A stretch of 64,000 bases of DNA from Echinococcus granulosus (GCF_000524195.1 NW_020170431.1:334579-398578); one strand, 5' to 3'. Shown: positions 13,640 through 27,199, counted from the stretch's first letter. Notes: a model not told the origin generated them from the letters alone. Made by a program: numbers and translations.

Positions 13640-13860
13640 TGGCGCTTGTAGAACCGGGACAGCGGATGAACCTGAAGCAATTACCTACGAGACACTGTTA
13701 CAACGAGATGTCTCATTTCCAAACATATTATGCCATTTGCCACTGCACTTGGCGGACTATAAGCAAGATCTGGCGGCGACTTGAGAACCTGTATTATCAA
13801 AGACGTGATCACAGGAAGCGCGCTTTTCCATACAGCTCTTCTTCCCTCTGAGTGTCAGCT
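13640..13860 (-). pseudogene. relic reading frame B, copy 1 (broken)
   Basis: Read on the minus strand, this stretch aligns with the open frames at 24946-25262 (minus) and 34571-34764 (plus). It keeps the element LKSPPDL followed by a Tyr and a Pro pair, but needs a frame change and carries stop codons. The shared core suggests former protein-coding sequence; the family is unknown. Confidence 0.45.
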
Positions 13861-13943
13861 CCACCAATTTCATGCACAGTTAGCATAAAGATGGTTTTGC
13901 ATGAAATCTCCAACCATACAGGTGACTTTGGCGCTTTACATTC

Positions 13944-14120
13944 TTATCTAACCACAGTAGTGAGGCTTGTGGAGAATTTGAAATTGGCGTTTCGCTGTTT
14001 TAACGGTTTCGTCATACAGAGCAGGTAACCGCCCTTGGTCCCCTGGGTGAGGGTCCCGTGCACAAATTTAAATGGGTCGAGGCCGTTGACATATGTCATT
14101 GATGAGATTCTCTGTGCCAT
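13944..14120 (-). pseudogene. relic reading frame A, copy 1
   Basis: An open stretch of 58 codons on the minus strand ending in TAA 13946-13944. It aligns without gaps at its start with frames at 25372-25530 (minus) and 34312-34490 (plus). Shared elements are an initial AQ, a hydrophobic YVN/YIN/FVN-D/G-L segment, a GGYLL-like segment and NANFKF near the end. The ATG at 14120 falls at the position of GTG in the other two copies, so it is not necessarily a start. I infer an old exon of an unidentified gene. Confidence 0.45.
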
Positions 14121-14429
14121 TTCTCGTGGCCTAATAACTCATAGAGGTTAAACATAAAACATTGCTTCAGTGTTTATTTAAAATTTTGGCCAAAATTTGA
14201 GTCTTTTGTCTTTGCGAATGCATAATTTGAATGTCAACGGAAAAGGCACATTTTCATTACGCCATTGCGACATTGATTTGGTAGATTCCGTCTAGGACCT
14301 ACTTCATCTGCTTTGGTATTCGATAGAGATGCCTTCCCTTCATCTAAGGTCGGAAACTCAGACAAATTATCATTTTGGACACCCACAGGTCTGTACAACT
14401 TTGAGTGCAGTTGGTTAAAGGGATCCCTT

Positions 14430-14590
14430 TATTATTTCATCCACCCATCCATCCACTATCTATCCATATATTAATTCATCCATTCGTCCAGTCCGTATTC
14501 ATGCAGTATTTATCTTGTAAATATCCATCCCGTATCCATCCAGACTTCCAGATATCCTGTAATTATCAATTCTTCCAAACATCTTCCCAT
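14430..14590 (+). repeat. TCCA-rich low-complexity tract
   Basis: Repeated CATCCA/TCCATC words interrupted by substitutions. The inverted copy of the block carries the complementary GGAT-rich tract at about 33680-34030, and a similar tract occurs at 58200-58440. Confidence 0.7.
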
Positions 14591-15431
14591 TGAAATATGA
14601 ATAGAGGAATGTAAAGATTTTATTGCATAGAATTCCATGCAACTGAACCCTGCAATTCAAAAAAAACTCTGCCATCCACGAGTAAAGATGAGGTAATTTG
14701 CGTAATATTTGCTCAAATGATATATGCCAGTTCAAATTGAGGGCAATTGACAACGCAGGGCTCAACGTCTGGCGTACACGCAACAAGGGGAGGAGGCATA
14801 ATGCATGCGTGCGTTCAACACTCCTTCCAACTTGACTTGCTACTGCAATAACTCGGTACTTGTCGCAGGTGTCTGTCAAGCTAATGCGGTTACCCTCTGA
14901 CGTGTCGCAAGCATATGTCAAATTTATGCACGTACCTTCACCCATCGAGTCCTAGCATTGCGGGTGCGTCAATATGTCACCTATCAGCTCCCCTTTCAGC
15001 AACGGTGAGATGACATGTCAAAAACTAATACCTGGGTCTGGTGCGGTGTAATTGCAGCTTCGCTCCTTATATTCTCTACCTTGACCCTTGTTAAATTTGT
15101 CATGTACAGCAATTGAAAAGGTGTGACAGGAGGTAGCAGATCGTAGAGTTCAGTACCCAATGACTTTCTGGTGATAAAGTCTTAAATAATTTATCTGAAC
15201 GATCCATTTTAAAGACAAGAATGCTAAAGTAACCTATGGAAAATGATGTTCAGTTGTTTTTAGATCCCCAAGTAATGAAACAATTGGGTTTATACCCGCT
15301 TCTACTGGAAAGCAAAAGTGTTAAAGATCACTGAGGACAAGGCATCTGTGTGCTGCTGTTTAATGCACTGACAGATGACAATAGACTTGACGGACTTTTA
15401 ACTTATTTCTTTTTTCTCATTTTTTTTGCAG

Positions 15432-15657
15432 AATTGTCCACTGTCCTGCATTTGTAATGGGAAATGTCCCTTGTATTCCACTGGTTGTTATGCAACTAAA
15501 ATGGCTTTGGTTACCACAAAACGAGCCATTCACTACGGCCTACTCACCCTACACTTGCAAGGCATCCAATACTTCATCCTTCCCATACTGCATCGACTTT
15601 GTGTGCGATGTGGTGGAGTATAGACCAACCTGTTATATAGCCGGATTCACTTGTTGA
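15432..15657 (+). other. exon-like stretch after a strong 3' splice site
   Basis: A long pyrimidine tract ending TTTGCAG (to 15431) precedes a frame with several spaced Cys residues (for example TCYIAGFTC before a TGA at 15655-15657). The inverted copy at 32650-32870 is clearly homologous, but there the splice-site AG has changed, a 12-base gap is present and this frame meets stop codons. It could be a surviving exon of an unknown gene, or chance; the copy comparison argues against current coding function. Confidence 0.3.
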
Positions 15658-16079
15658 ACGCCCAGCAATGAGGGATAAAACTAGTACTCTCAATAGTGTG
15701 TGGAAAAAATCCTCTCCAAGAGGAGGTTGTATTGGTCCACCAGTTAGAAGCAGGTCCAATACTTATCACTGCAGTACAACGCAACACCTCATACCTCCAT
15801 GTCACTTGGCAATGCGATGCCTACGCTAGCATGGCAGGAAGGGGGTAGGAAGGGAGAGGCGCGACGTACTGACTCCCCTTCATTCTCACCACATTTCCAC
15901 ATTTGATGACTATCACTTTTGCCTGACATTTGATAGACGTTCATGCAATCATATGTAAACTATAACGTAGCAATTTGGTAAATGAATGTGAAGGAGAAAC
16001 AGGGAATTCCGAGATTATTTTGTCTACTTTCAGCTAAATTAGGAAGGCCGTGACTCAATTGGAAGTGATTTGGGAAGTG

Positions 16080-17145
16080 TGATGCCACTTGTTACACCAC
16101 GAAAACCTCCATGCATAAGCCAGCTTTGGCTCTGGAATGACTGCTACGAATGTATATGGTTTTTTTCTCATTTCTAGGTGCAAAAATACTTTTCTTTGTG
16201 AGGGCAAGCGCTAGCTAGACCCTAATCAAGTTTATTGAGAAATAAGGCTTACTTCGGCAATTAGTTGACTAAATCCCGATAAGCTGGAGTGCTGGATCAT
16301 AAACCGATTCCATTCTCGGGTATTTATAATGTTTGATGTTCACATGAGCCCACTCAAAGTGCCATTAAGTGAAAACTGACCAATCAGCGGTTGGAAGGGT
16401 AAATCAGGCAGACCGCTGACTGCAGACCAATCCTCAGCATTTGGGAAGGTGAACTTGTGGTAAAATTCAAGGATTCGGAGAAAGAAACCCTAACTTTACG
16501 GTTATGGACACCTTCATTAATTCCATTCCTATCTATAGATAATTTTTTTTTCTTTTGCTAACTTTGGTAGGATATTTACTTGACCACTGACTGTTTGCAT
16601 TTTTAAGTAAATTAAAGAGATCGGAAACTGCTCATAGGCTACTACCATCTAATGAGTTCTTTTTACTCCTATGCCAGCAAAAACGGCACTTTTTTTTCAA
16701 AACATTTCAATTCAGTAATCTCTGGAGACATGGATGTCATTGATAACCGCGTGGACTGCTACTTGGAGGCAAATTTTTCTTGTCCTATCTGTGCTCACTC
16801 CGAATGCTGCGTGTAACAACGTGTGAGTGTCATTGTCAAGCAGCGTGACATAGCTGTTAAAATACTTATCTACCTTCTGTTTACCCTATGCAAAGCAGGA
16901 TACGAGTGTCATGTTACATTTATTTCTAGGTACACTCTTGATTCCGCATGCTCTATGCCTCCGTCTTGGAGACACGACACACTGGCTGCGCCCATCGCCC
17001 CTCACTAATTCTGTATGTAACTTGCTACCACTAAAACAAGACGCAGAACTCTACCTTAATAATATCCTCTGTTGTTGCGGTTTAATAATCATTTTGTGGT
17101 ACAATCGGTCATCCAGGTTAATAAGATAAAAATCGTTTCATTGGC
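16080..17145. other. repeat-block interior, no gene seen
   Basis: Noncoding by my reading. Weak similarity to 26100-26300 at the left end. Short overlapping frames at 16823-17129 have no recognisable features. Confidence 0.4.
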
Positions 17146-17331
17146 ATGTTAACAACAACTGCTAGATATACTGACAAAATTTTACAAAGAGTGGGGAGGT
17201 GCGGAGAGAGACTCCGACGATGTTTGTCATTTAAAGATGTTCAGAGCTTAAATGCCTTTGCTGACAGGAGAACCGACAACCACAGCCCAGACATTTCGCT
17301 GTTAGAAGTCTTTATCATCCAACCGAAGTAA
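17146..17331 (+). pseudogene. relic reading frame C, copy 1
   Basis: An open frame of 61 codons whose core (DVQSLN and TDNHSPD) is repeated in the frame at 30340-30515 on the minus strand (DVQRLN, TDNHSPD). In the inverted copy the upstream part requires a one-base frame change to keep the match. I infer decayed coding sequence; the family was not recognised. Confidence 0.45.
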
Positions 17332-17849
17332 GACGCATAAATTCGATCAATTGATGGTCACAAAGGTATAGGAGGAACATATCACTCATTTGTCATGTTG
17401 GTGATGAGTGTGTTAAAGTCAAAACATAACGTAATCAAAGGCAGTTTACACGAGAAGAAAATCGCATCTGTCTGGTTTAAATCAGTTCAGTACGTATAGT
17501 AAATTGCTGTGTGGAAATTTATACCCCGTTAGTGGGTGCTGTTAGATAGTTCAGTCCTTTTAAACGGTTGGAATGAAATACCTCAAAATGTTTCTTAGTA
17601 TCTCTCCTCTAAATTTTCTTCTCCTTTTTCAATACAAAATTCCGGAGAATTTTAAGGATCAAAACACCCTTTTATTGAGGGTGTATCAGAGAGTAGGAGG
17701 TCGGCAATCCCAATACTACATGCAGCAGTGCATCGAATGCAATGGCAGGTCCAGACATTCGTCACATATTATTCAAGCATAGCTATTCACCACAGTTGAC
17801 TCCTCCCTCCTTTCTTCACTTAGAACCAATTCCAGCTCATTTTCGACTT

Positions 17850-18010
17850 TATTCCAACTCCACTGATGTTAGTTAAATTTGCCCGAATGCGAGCACCTTA
17901 TCCCACCGTTAGAAACATTTTTACACAAGGCGGCTCTTGGTCATCCAACTATCCTATCACGGCACTCAGTTACAATGGAATCATGGCCATACACTACTAA
18001 GCGCCAAAGA
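17850..18010 (+). pseudogene. relic reading frame D, copy 1
   Basis: A frame containing LVKFARMR and, further on, GIMAIHY followed by a stop. The inverted copy at 29680-29860 (minus) preserves LVKFARMR exactly and has GFMAINC at the second position, but with a stop between. The conservation of amino acids around different lesions suggests old coding sequence of unknown kind. Confidence 0.4.
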
Positions 18011-18589
18011 ATGCTCCAACAAAGCGACAACCCCTATGGAGGGAATACAAATAACGTCTGCACTCGGCAACTACTCCAGTTCCATGGTATGCAGGGAAGC
18101 TATTTTACAATAAAAGCATCACTAGCTGTAAACCATAAGAAAAATCTACGTTACGCAGCCCCCTACGCTCCCTGAATTATGCTATTTATTACAAAATCGT
18201 GTACAAACACCTCTACGATATTGTTTGCTGGATGGAACCCAGATAGATGTGACTAAGCCTCACAGATGCGAGGACAAATTGACAAGCAGTAATAGAGGCG
18301 ATACCTTACTCACATAAAACTATGCTAAACTCCATTTTTTTGTTTTTTGATTTCACTTCTGTCCAGTGTTCCTAGGGCTAGTGATGGGCGTGGGTGATGG
18401 CCAGCACTTTCCCTCGTAGCTCCAATGCAGTTCTCCTACAGGAGGAAGCTCTAGATCCAGTAGACTCAGGACGAGGTATCAATGATGTTGAGGTTAATTA
18501 TCTTCTCCGCCGCATGCAAATCCGATGACTGGCATGGTTGCAATATTTGTTTGTTTAACCCTCGCTTTCAGTGAAGGTTCACTTTGTGT

Positions 18590-20465
18590 GTTGGCCACTG
18601 TGCATTGGCCGGATGGACTGGCCTCTGAGGCATGCCAGTAGCTCCAAGCCCTACTCCATGTTAAATGTCAATGTTCTGTCCATGTGTAAAGTCTACAAAT
18701 TCGTCTATTGTTTTTGTAGCTGCAAATCTTAATAGAATAAAAACTAAACGTTGTTAGCCACACGACCTCAGCGGCATCGCAGATTACAGGTACGATAAAG
18801 AATGCCGAATATGAGAACAGTTGAACAAAAGGAGTTTGATGTTTGCCTTTTTGTGAATTGCCAATCTCAAATGCAGTTGCGTGTGTGTGTATGTGTAAAA
18901 GCAGAATTACGTGCCAAATCCCCATTTTAAACCCAACTGTACTTTTTCAGTTGCCATATTGCCACGCACGTGGCCATGGTGTTGAAGATTGTACTTGCCT
19001 TAGTTGTATGCCACGTGAACATTTGGTTATATGCCAACTTGAATAATTACTCCACCACATGCGGCTGACAAATGCGTTGAATGTGAACTCGAGGCTGAAT
19101 CAACATTTGATCTGTGACATCAGCCGCGTGCTCTGCAGCTAATGTAGGACAGACTGCGTGGCAGGAGACTGGACTGCGTATACATGTGGCATTGAAATGA
19201 TGCATTGACTGGATATTCGATAGACCTCGGTAATATTGTAGCAAAGTTGTCAACCCTACGGAAACATTGCTCTGTCACATATTAAGTCCATAATGCTGCA
19301 TAATTTCATGCAGACTTTTCTTTCGTGGAGTCATTAAAGAGCTACTTAAAGTTTTAACAATATGATGGATGTTAATTTTCACCTGAAACCAATAATTAGG
19401 AGAAATGTAATGCCTCAATTTCATCTATCCCTCTCCCCTCTAAGACACTTATTAGGTGTGTGTCACGAGGACTGCCAACAAAGTTGTCAGAACCTAGATA
19501 ACAAGCCACCTTGGCAGTGATTGGAGCATATGGGGACCGGAAACCCGCATAAGCAAGGGTTGTGAACCTTTGTGAAAGATCAAATTTCCCTCATCATGCA
19601 CTCTGTCTCATTTATACTGATCAACACCTACCAATTGGAGGGCATTTCAGACCTTTTAAATGCAAAAGTTAATTCATTCGGAATAAAGTAAAGCAGGAAG
19701 AGAATGAATTTTGCATTTCTACAGCATTTGTACTCCTTACTGAAAATAGCAATCCAATGCCATCTTTGCTGGAAGAATTTTACAAAGTAACCTGCCTTAG
19801 CTCTTATCGTTTCTATCCCTTATCCAAATTATTCGAAAAGCAAAAGCCAGCCTTTCCTCTTAATCTGCTCGATTTTAAGCAAGAGGATGTTTAGAGCGCC
19901 ACTTGCAGTCTCCGTTGTGACTGTGGACGCGCAGGACGTGCTCTGTCAATGTACCCAAGCCTTCTACCTCACCCAAGGTTGTCGAAATCCACAAGGACAT
20001 GAGATATAATTAGGCTTGACTTAAATTCTGTACAATAGTAAATTGGCTGCTTGCATTTAAAGCTTAAAAGTAAAATGAATGTGGTCCTTTTATTCATTGT
20101 TCAAATGTGCCTTCTTTATCGCTTCACACAACATTCAAGCGAATAGGCGATAAAGTAAAAAATTAAAAAGCTGCAAGCAATTTGAAGTCAATTATAAGTA
20201 AAATACAGTTTTAGTTAAATTGCTCATTTTGATAGAAGTTACTGTGGGTATTAAGATTGGTAAAATAAATATACATTCAATGAAGCAGATGTTAAATTTA
20301 ATTTCTAAGTATGCATAAATGTGTCCATGATGCTGCAGGTTTAAACAAAAGCAACTGTCCCAACAGCACTTGAAGCATTGGTGACTCAAGGGGTTTTCAA
20401 ATCAGGGAAGTCAAGTGTCATCCATGCCTCATCATACAGTACCATAATTGTGCTTGCGTTGAAAC
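18590..20465 (+). repeat. composite repeat, copy 2 (direct, partial)
   Basis: 18590-18660 matches the dispersed element also seen at 28730 and 35860. 18670-20465 matches 6460-8375 of copy 1, including the same internal GTGTGTG stretch and the phrase GCAAGGGTTGTGAACC at about 19553. It stops at the equivalent of about 8.37 kb, where copy 3 restarts at an earlier point of the block. Confidence 0.7.
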
Positions 20466-23400
20466 AGATTCTAAGCGGCATCCACATCTGACCTGTGACT
20501 CAAACCTCGTTCTCTTCAGCTAATATAGGACGAAATGTGTGGCAGGAAGCAGGACTGCGTATAAATTTTGCATGAAAATAATGCATGGAATATATATCGG
20601 ATAGGCCTTGGAGATAGTGTGGCAAAATTTCCACATCGTGATGTCATTAGAGAGCGATTTGAAAGGCTTATTCGTGTGAAGGACATTCGACTCCACCTGC
20701 AGACACGTGTTGGGGGGAATCTTTACGATCTCACCCCTTCCGAAGACACAAATTAGGTATGTATGTCCAGAGGACAGTCAACAAAAGTACCAAAAGCGGG
20801 GAGACACGCTATCTTGGTGGTGATTGGAGCCTATGATGACCAAAAAACCCGCTTAGGCAAGGGTTGCAAACCCTTTTGAACTACAAAAGGTCACTCGACA
20901 TGCAACCTGCCTCATTTATATTAATCACAGCTTTTTAATAATAGGGCATTTGAACTCCTCTTAATCAGAAATGCAATTTATCCACATTAAAGGTAAATCA
21001 GAATAGGAAAAATTGTAAACATTTTCCACAGTCTTACTCGTCACTCAGAAAAGCAATCAGAAACCGTCTTCGTCTAGCCAATTTTGCAAATAGTCCTGCC
21101 TCACCTCTTAGAGTTTTTATCACTTATATAATTTATTCTAAAAGTGAAAGCCACCTTTTCCTCCGAATCTGTGCGGATTTTAGCAAATAGAGCAGATCGG
21201 GTGTAGCTTAGAGGCTCTGTTGTGACTGTAGACCCGGAGCACGTGTTCTGTCAATGTAGCCAGGGCTGCAACTTCATCCTCCTTTCTTCGAAATCGCAAG
21301 GTCACGGGATAAAGTTAGACCTGCCTTAAATTTTGTACAATCAGAAATTAGCTGCTTACATTTATGTTAAAAAAGGGCATCGCAAATTGGCTCCCTATTC
21401 AATGTTCAAATGTGAGTTCTGCGGTGCTTTGCTGGACATTCAAACACACAATTAACTAAGTAAATAAATAGGCAAACAGTTTGAAAAGCTGTAGGCATTT
21501 CGTTTGGCACAATAAGCACTGAATTTAAGATACGATGTGCAAGTTGTGGTAAATGAGTCTATGATACTGCTTGTGTAGATATGAGTAATTGTCTCAACAA
21601 CGCTTTCAGTATTAGTTACTAAAGGGGTTTTAAGTCAGGGAAGTCAAGTACCATCCACGCCTCATCATACGGTACTGGGATTGTGCTTGGATAAGATGTG
21701 CGCCCAACTTCAAATACTGTTTACGTTCCAGGGGTTTCGATCACCATTTCGTGAGGATCTTCCTTCTGTTCGCAAAATGCACATCAAATTTACAGGGTCG
21801 ACAGAAAACCCCGGGTGCCACAAGACTATCAAATTAAATTATAGTTCATCAAAACTGAGGGTATAAACAGCAATAGAAGGGAAAAACGGCAAAAAAGTCT
21901 GCACAAATTTGTCTTCTAATCCCAAGCCTTGAATGCACTCGGAATACCAGCAAATGGAAAATCAAATTGTGTCTAGAGAAAGTCTAAGACTCCAAAGAGC
22001 TCATTGTAAGTCCAGGTTTCTCCGCATAACAGCTGGGAGGAATGCAATCTCACAGAATGCACTGTATTATAATCATGCTGGTTGAAAATGCATTAGGCTG
22101 TAAAAACTGCATTCTTCCACTCTGCCTGCCTTCCTTCCAACCTAGCCATCTCTCTCATTCACTCACACGCTCAATAAAGAATGCAGCAATGCATTGCCGT
22201 ATCACCCATCTGCAGGGATTTTGGGATAGACTCCAACATTCTACGAATTGATGCTACATGAATGAAGTAAAAGCAATTATTTCTCCTTTCTATTCCTTTT
22301 TTTTGCTAATTTGCATTTGTTTGCAGACAAAATAGGATTTAATATAGTAAAGCAGACCAACCCTATACTCAGTGTTAGACGTCATTCATGAAGTTTGAGT
22401 GGACTTTCCACAAAGAGCCACATTACAAAGATTCTGACAGTACAGTGAAACACTGCAATAGAGTGGTTGTCATTAAAATTACTACTATTATTTTTACTGA
22501 TACTTTTTAGGGAAGAATAATCAGGAACCCCTGCGAGGCATGCAGCAACACAGTGGAACGAGCTTCAAATGTGCGAGAGTGAGGTGATAAATTGGTGAGT
22601 GAAAGAATGAATAAACGGAAGCCGCCAATCCCGTTAACATGACCCTGGCAGAGGGACTAAAAGGTGTGACACAAAATTAAAGTTATAATTTATAAAGGAA
22701 ATGCCCAAGCCAGAGGCATGAACCTGACAAATATTTAATTGTCCAACCACATCTCTCCTAGCTGATCAGGTGATGCACCTGATATCACCTTGTCAATACT
22801 TCAGCAGGGTTTCATTAATTTTTCCCACTAGTTACGATAAAATAAAGGACGTTTGTTTTTTTCGGCCAAATTTTTCTACATTAAATTGCAAGTAAAAGTG
22901 AAGGTAGAAATCCACTTACAATAAAGGTTCCCGTCTAGGAAAGAGATTGCTATATCGTTTCCCCTCCAGGTTCACTAGGATACCCCTCATTAAATCTACT
23001 GTGAAACCTGTTCGCGTTATAAAGGCCTCCAAATCAGGGAGGCGACATTTTTACAAATCTGATCACCCTCTACCATAATGAAAATAATCCTTTTTTATAA
23101 CTTTTTGCATCTTCGAATTAACTCAGCTTCCAAGCAAATTGATCTCGCATATTACAACCCATCATTTGTTTTTTTTTCAAGCAAAAAAAATTTTACACAG
23201 TGAGTAGAGGCAATTTTTGTAAAATAGAATTTACGAATTCCTTCGAATGCCCACGCCGCCAATAAAGTCATCGAAGTGCCATCATTAAGTCAAACACATG
23301 CCACTTAAGTGGACCAATCAGGATAGTGCGTGATGACAATGCCACCACATCATTCACTTTGACTGCATTTTTCAAGGTAGTGATGCAATTTTCCACCTTG

Positions 23401-24945
23401 TGTCAAATGCTTGCAAAGTGCTACCATAAAAAGGGGAGAATTGAAGTGAAAGGGAAATTTCACATTATATTCAAGGCAACCTCTTACACTTTGTGGGTTG
23501 AGGAGAGAGGGAGATTTACTTGATCAAATAAGTCTGAAAAAATGCGTTTTCCTCAGGCTACGCAGTGCCTGGTTATTACTGTAGCGGCGAATCCACCCGT
23601 AATGAAGATGGACATTTGTGGTGTTGTTGTTGTTGCCTCTTCGAAAGTATAAAATACACATACATACACATGGAGGAGATGCAATAGAATGTGCTGGTTT
23701 TCAAGACGCAACAACAGAATGCAGATTGGATTTATAGCGAAGAAAGTGGACCGAACGGTAATAGATGTAGACCTGCAAAAACGTTTAATTAGTAACGCTG
23801 TCTACAAGGTGCTATTTAGATTGGAATCAAACAAATGCCTCCGTGTGAAGCTATTCCATCTGTCTTGTTACTGTCTTTACTACATGGGCTTGGGTTGAGG
23901 CTAAAGAGGAACCAAGTATCGCGTATCATACTAAACCACACTTCTCAGCATTAGAGAGCATGACGTACTTTGTTGCTCAACAGATGATATGGTGGCTTCT
24001 TTTCCTACAAAAAGTAATGGGAGGTTATGTCAGAGAGGGAATAATTGTTCTAACGCATTAACAATGCTGAATGTTGTGCGGTTTATTAAAATTTCATCCC
24101 TTTACGGATCACTTAACCTGCCTTTTGAAGTACAACTATTGCTCGAAAGTCTTGGCATATTTAAAAGCTACTTATGATCCACCCAGATGAAGGTTGCTCC
24201 ACGCCTCGTGCTAAAATTTGAAGTTACAATTTTCAAAACAAAGCTTGAATTAGTTCATCGAATGTAAACTTAGCTAATTTTAAAAATTCACAACAAATTT
24301 CGCTAACATCTTTAAAGCAAAATATGGACTTAATCATTTTCGCGATATAATCTCCATTATTACGGGCCCCTCCCTAAATGATCTACTTTGGTTGTGATAA
24401 GCCCTAATTGATGAGCCCATTACCGTAGATATGTTCACTGCATTGGACAAGCCAATTCTGTTTAGCTGGAAAAGTTGCCCTTGAAAACCGAAATAAATTG
24501 TTACTAAAAATATGTCATCAGGCGGGCGGCTCTTAAGACTGTTGCAGGTGATTAACTACTTGCAGTTTTGTGCAAGAAACCGACGCTTAGAGGTTGCGTA
24601 CTTCAAACAAAACAAATCCCAGGTCAAAAATTCACCCAAATAAAGGAGTTGCGCATTTCTCCTTTTATTTTTCGTTTGCAGATCACGGCCAAAGACAAAC
24701 AACCATGGCTAAGGAATCCGCTGTGGATAAGTGATGGGGTTGGAAAATCACCACTCTGAGGAGCGAATCTGTCCACTTGATTTGATAAAGCCACACACAA
24801 TTCCCCTAGGCAGTAGAGGTGAGAAATTGTTGACCGAATACATGAAGGATGGATTAACAGCGCCATTGTTACCTCTGATTTAGAAAATAAAATGACTACA
24901 TTTTAGTAGAGAAAAGGTATTGAACTGACTTTTTAGAATTAGGCT

Positions 24946-25262
24946 TTAAAAGCGTGATTGAAACTCGATGTAATTTAGAATTTGATGGTTGATTGAAACC
25001 TCACGAAGTGCGTGTGTAGAACAGAGACTGTGGATGAATTTGAAGCAACTAGCCACGAGACACTTTGTAGAGATCCCAGTTATCGCTGAAAGTAGTAGAC
25101 GATTTACCTCTGTAAGAAATTTATTATCAACGAATCGAGCGACTGGAGGACTATAAAAAAGGTCTGACTTTGGCTTGAAAGCCTGTATTATCAAAGATGC
25201 AATCACTGCAAGCACTTCTTTGCCATGCAGCTCTTCTACCTTCTCAGTGTCCACTCTAGCAC
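24946..25262 (-). pseudogene. relic reading frame B, copy 3
   Basis: This is the best preserved version of frame B. The open minus-strand frame runs from about 25314 to 24946, and the part homologous to the other copies begins at ARVD near 25260. It includes LAVIASLI, a segment RFVD and VNRLLL, then continues past the point where the other copies stop. No start codon context or domain was recognised. It could be an exon of an unidentified gene that has decayed in the other copies. Confidence 0.45.
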
Positions 25263-25371
25263 TTTTCTGCGTAGTTTGCCTCCTCATAAAGCCCTTTTTG
25301 CCCAAAGCCTCCAATCATATAGTTGAATTTGACTCGTTGCATTCCTATCTAACCCCAGTGAGGAGGCTTCT

Positions 25372-25530
25372 TCAGAACTTGAAATTAGCATTTGGCTGTC
25401 TTAACGGTGTAAACTTCTGAAGCAGATATCCTCCTCCTTCGATCCTTCGAGTGAGGAACTCATCTACAAAGTCATTTAGGTAGAGGTCATTTATGTATTT
25501 CGATAATGTGACGATCTGTGCCACGCCTGG
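25372..25530 (-). pseudogene. relic reading frame A, copy 3
   Basis: A minus-strand frame with VAQIVTL, YINDL, a Gly-rich GGGYLL and NANFKF before TGA. It matches copies at 13944-14120 and 34312-34490. In the two other copies the homology continues a few codons further, to a shared Val-Arg followed by a stop; here a TGA comes first. Confidence 0.45.
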
Positions 25531-27199
25531 TGCCATATTGAGGCATGAAAGACGGAGGTGAGGTAAACAAATTGTTTCAGTACTTGGCAAAAATGCTTGG
25601 CTAAAATTTGGGTCCCTCACTTTTGTGAATTTATAATTTGAATGCCGACAACAGACAAAAGGCTCACCTGTCTTTAGGTCGTGATCACTTGTTGAATACC
25701 AGGCAAAGAGAAATTATACTGGTCTATTCGAATGTGAATAAGGAAAAGCTTCTCCAGGAGGAGGCTGAATTGGTCAAGCATTTGGGAGCTGGTCCTATTC
25801 TTATCGCTGTAGTGGAACGCAACGCCTCGTACCCCCAACACTACTTGTCACTGTGATGCCCAAGTTAGGATAGCAGGAGAGGTAGGAAGGGGGAAGGAGA
25901 GAGTTACTCTCTCCTCCTCATTCTCATCACATTTTTCCATTTCATGATTATCACCTTACTCTGACATTCGACAGACGATCACGCAATCGCATGCAAACTG
26001 CAATTTAGCCATGTGATAAACGAATGCTATCGAGATGCAGAGGTATATAGGATAATGTTGTCCGCTTTCAGCTAGATTAGGAAGCGCGAGACTCGATTAA
26101 AGGTACTTGATTTTGGGATGGTTTTCTCTCTCTATAATACTTCACATTTCTGGCACCTAGCTTTTCTCATTTGTGACTACCTCTGTAATTTAATGCCAAT
26201 TCCAACCGACCTACATCCCTCAGTAAAAAGAGAGTATGCACCCTTTCGAAAACACGATTTTTCTCATGAAAGGGAGATAAAATTGCTATTTTTTATCTTG
26301 TAGTCTCAAGGTTGTCTGATTTTAATTTTTTGTGCTTTAGTAGAGGATTGGAATAAACCTTAAGATGCTGGGCAACTTTTACTCAGAAGTGGATTTCCAC
26401 TGTCCGATTACTGCACAAAGTATCGGAGAATATAACTTTGAAAGATCGACTCATTGTGATGGAGGAGAGGGAAAGAGTAAAGAAAAGTGACAGTATCTGA
26501 TGATTTCATTTTTGATGCATTTATGTTGATGCTTCTTTTTTGCCCCAGAAGTGTTAAATGCTCCCAGACAAATGATTCCACCTAAATCGCATGTGCGAAA
26601 TAAGGTTGTAAACATAAGAACAAGGTAAGAGAACTAAGATACGGTGACCGAAAAACAAGAAATTGCCATTAAATATGTAAATAGTTAGTGTCAAATACCA
26701 TTTTTGTGCTTGACCCGAACTCTTCCTTCTACTCTTCCTTCACTTGTCATTTTGAGCCTCATCTTCAGGCCTCCTCGTAGTCATCTTTTTACCTCCATCG
26801 TCGTAAGTGGCCCTGTGATTATGCAATCCACCGACCAAAAGGCAGAAATGACAATGATGCTATAAATGCGCATTGCACAGCTCGTGCTGCTGATTTCGCT
26901 GATAGTAGTATGCTTTGCAAACTCAGATGAGGTCCAGCTGAACAGATTGTCTTTTGCAAGCCAATCTGAATAAGCGAGGGATCTAAAGTGCAACGATTTA
27001 AATGCAATGGTCAGACGATGTACTTGCTAGCACATTCGGCTTCAAAGTTACTTTTGTATTTTCTTAGAATAACACGGGGAGAAAGGAAGGAAGTAGATGT
27101 GATGCCTTGGTTTATTACAGAATCCTATACAGATCTTTGGGTTGCGTTTCTAATCAGCTTAAATCTGATTCCATTTCCCTACTACCCATCAGAGAGAAC

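Larger units (their letters stand above)
6460..18180 (+). repeat. composite degenerate repeat, copy 1 (direct, longest)
   Basis: This is the longest copy of a block that recurs through 6.4-39.4 kb. Sub-blocks by eye: 6460-7090 (also 18670-19085); 7090-8375 (also 19085-20465, 20470-21700 and inverted 38390-39400); 8375-10790 (also 21700-24030 and inverted 36600-38390); 12270-14270 (also 24060-25660, inverted 34110-36600 and 28590-29570); 14400-14960 (inverted 33330-34060); 15430-16080 (25690-26090 and inverted 32220-32870); 17150-18100 (inverted 29600-30480). The copies align base by base over hundreds of bases with many substitutions and indels, so they are old. No target-site duplications or transposase were recognised. 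It may be a decayed segmental duplication or a large mobile element. Confidence 0.75.

Noticed and set aside
14499..14945. Minus-strand frame of 148 codons
   Set aside because: The inverted copy near 33.3-34.0 kb does not keep this frame, and part of it is the TCCA tract.
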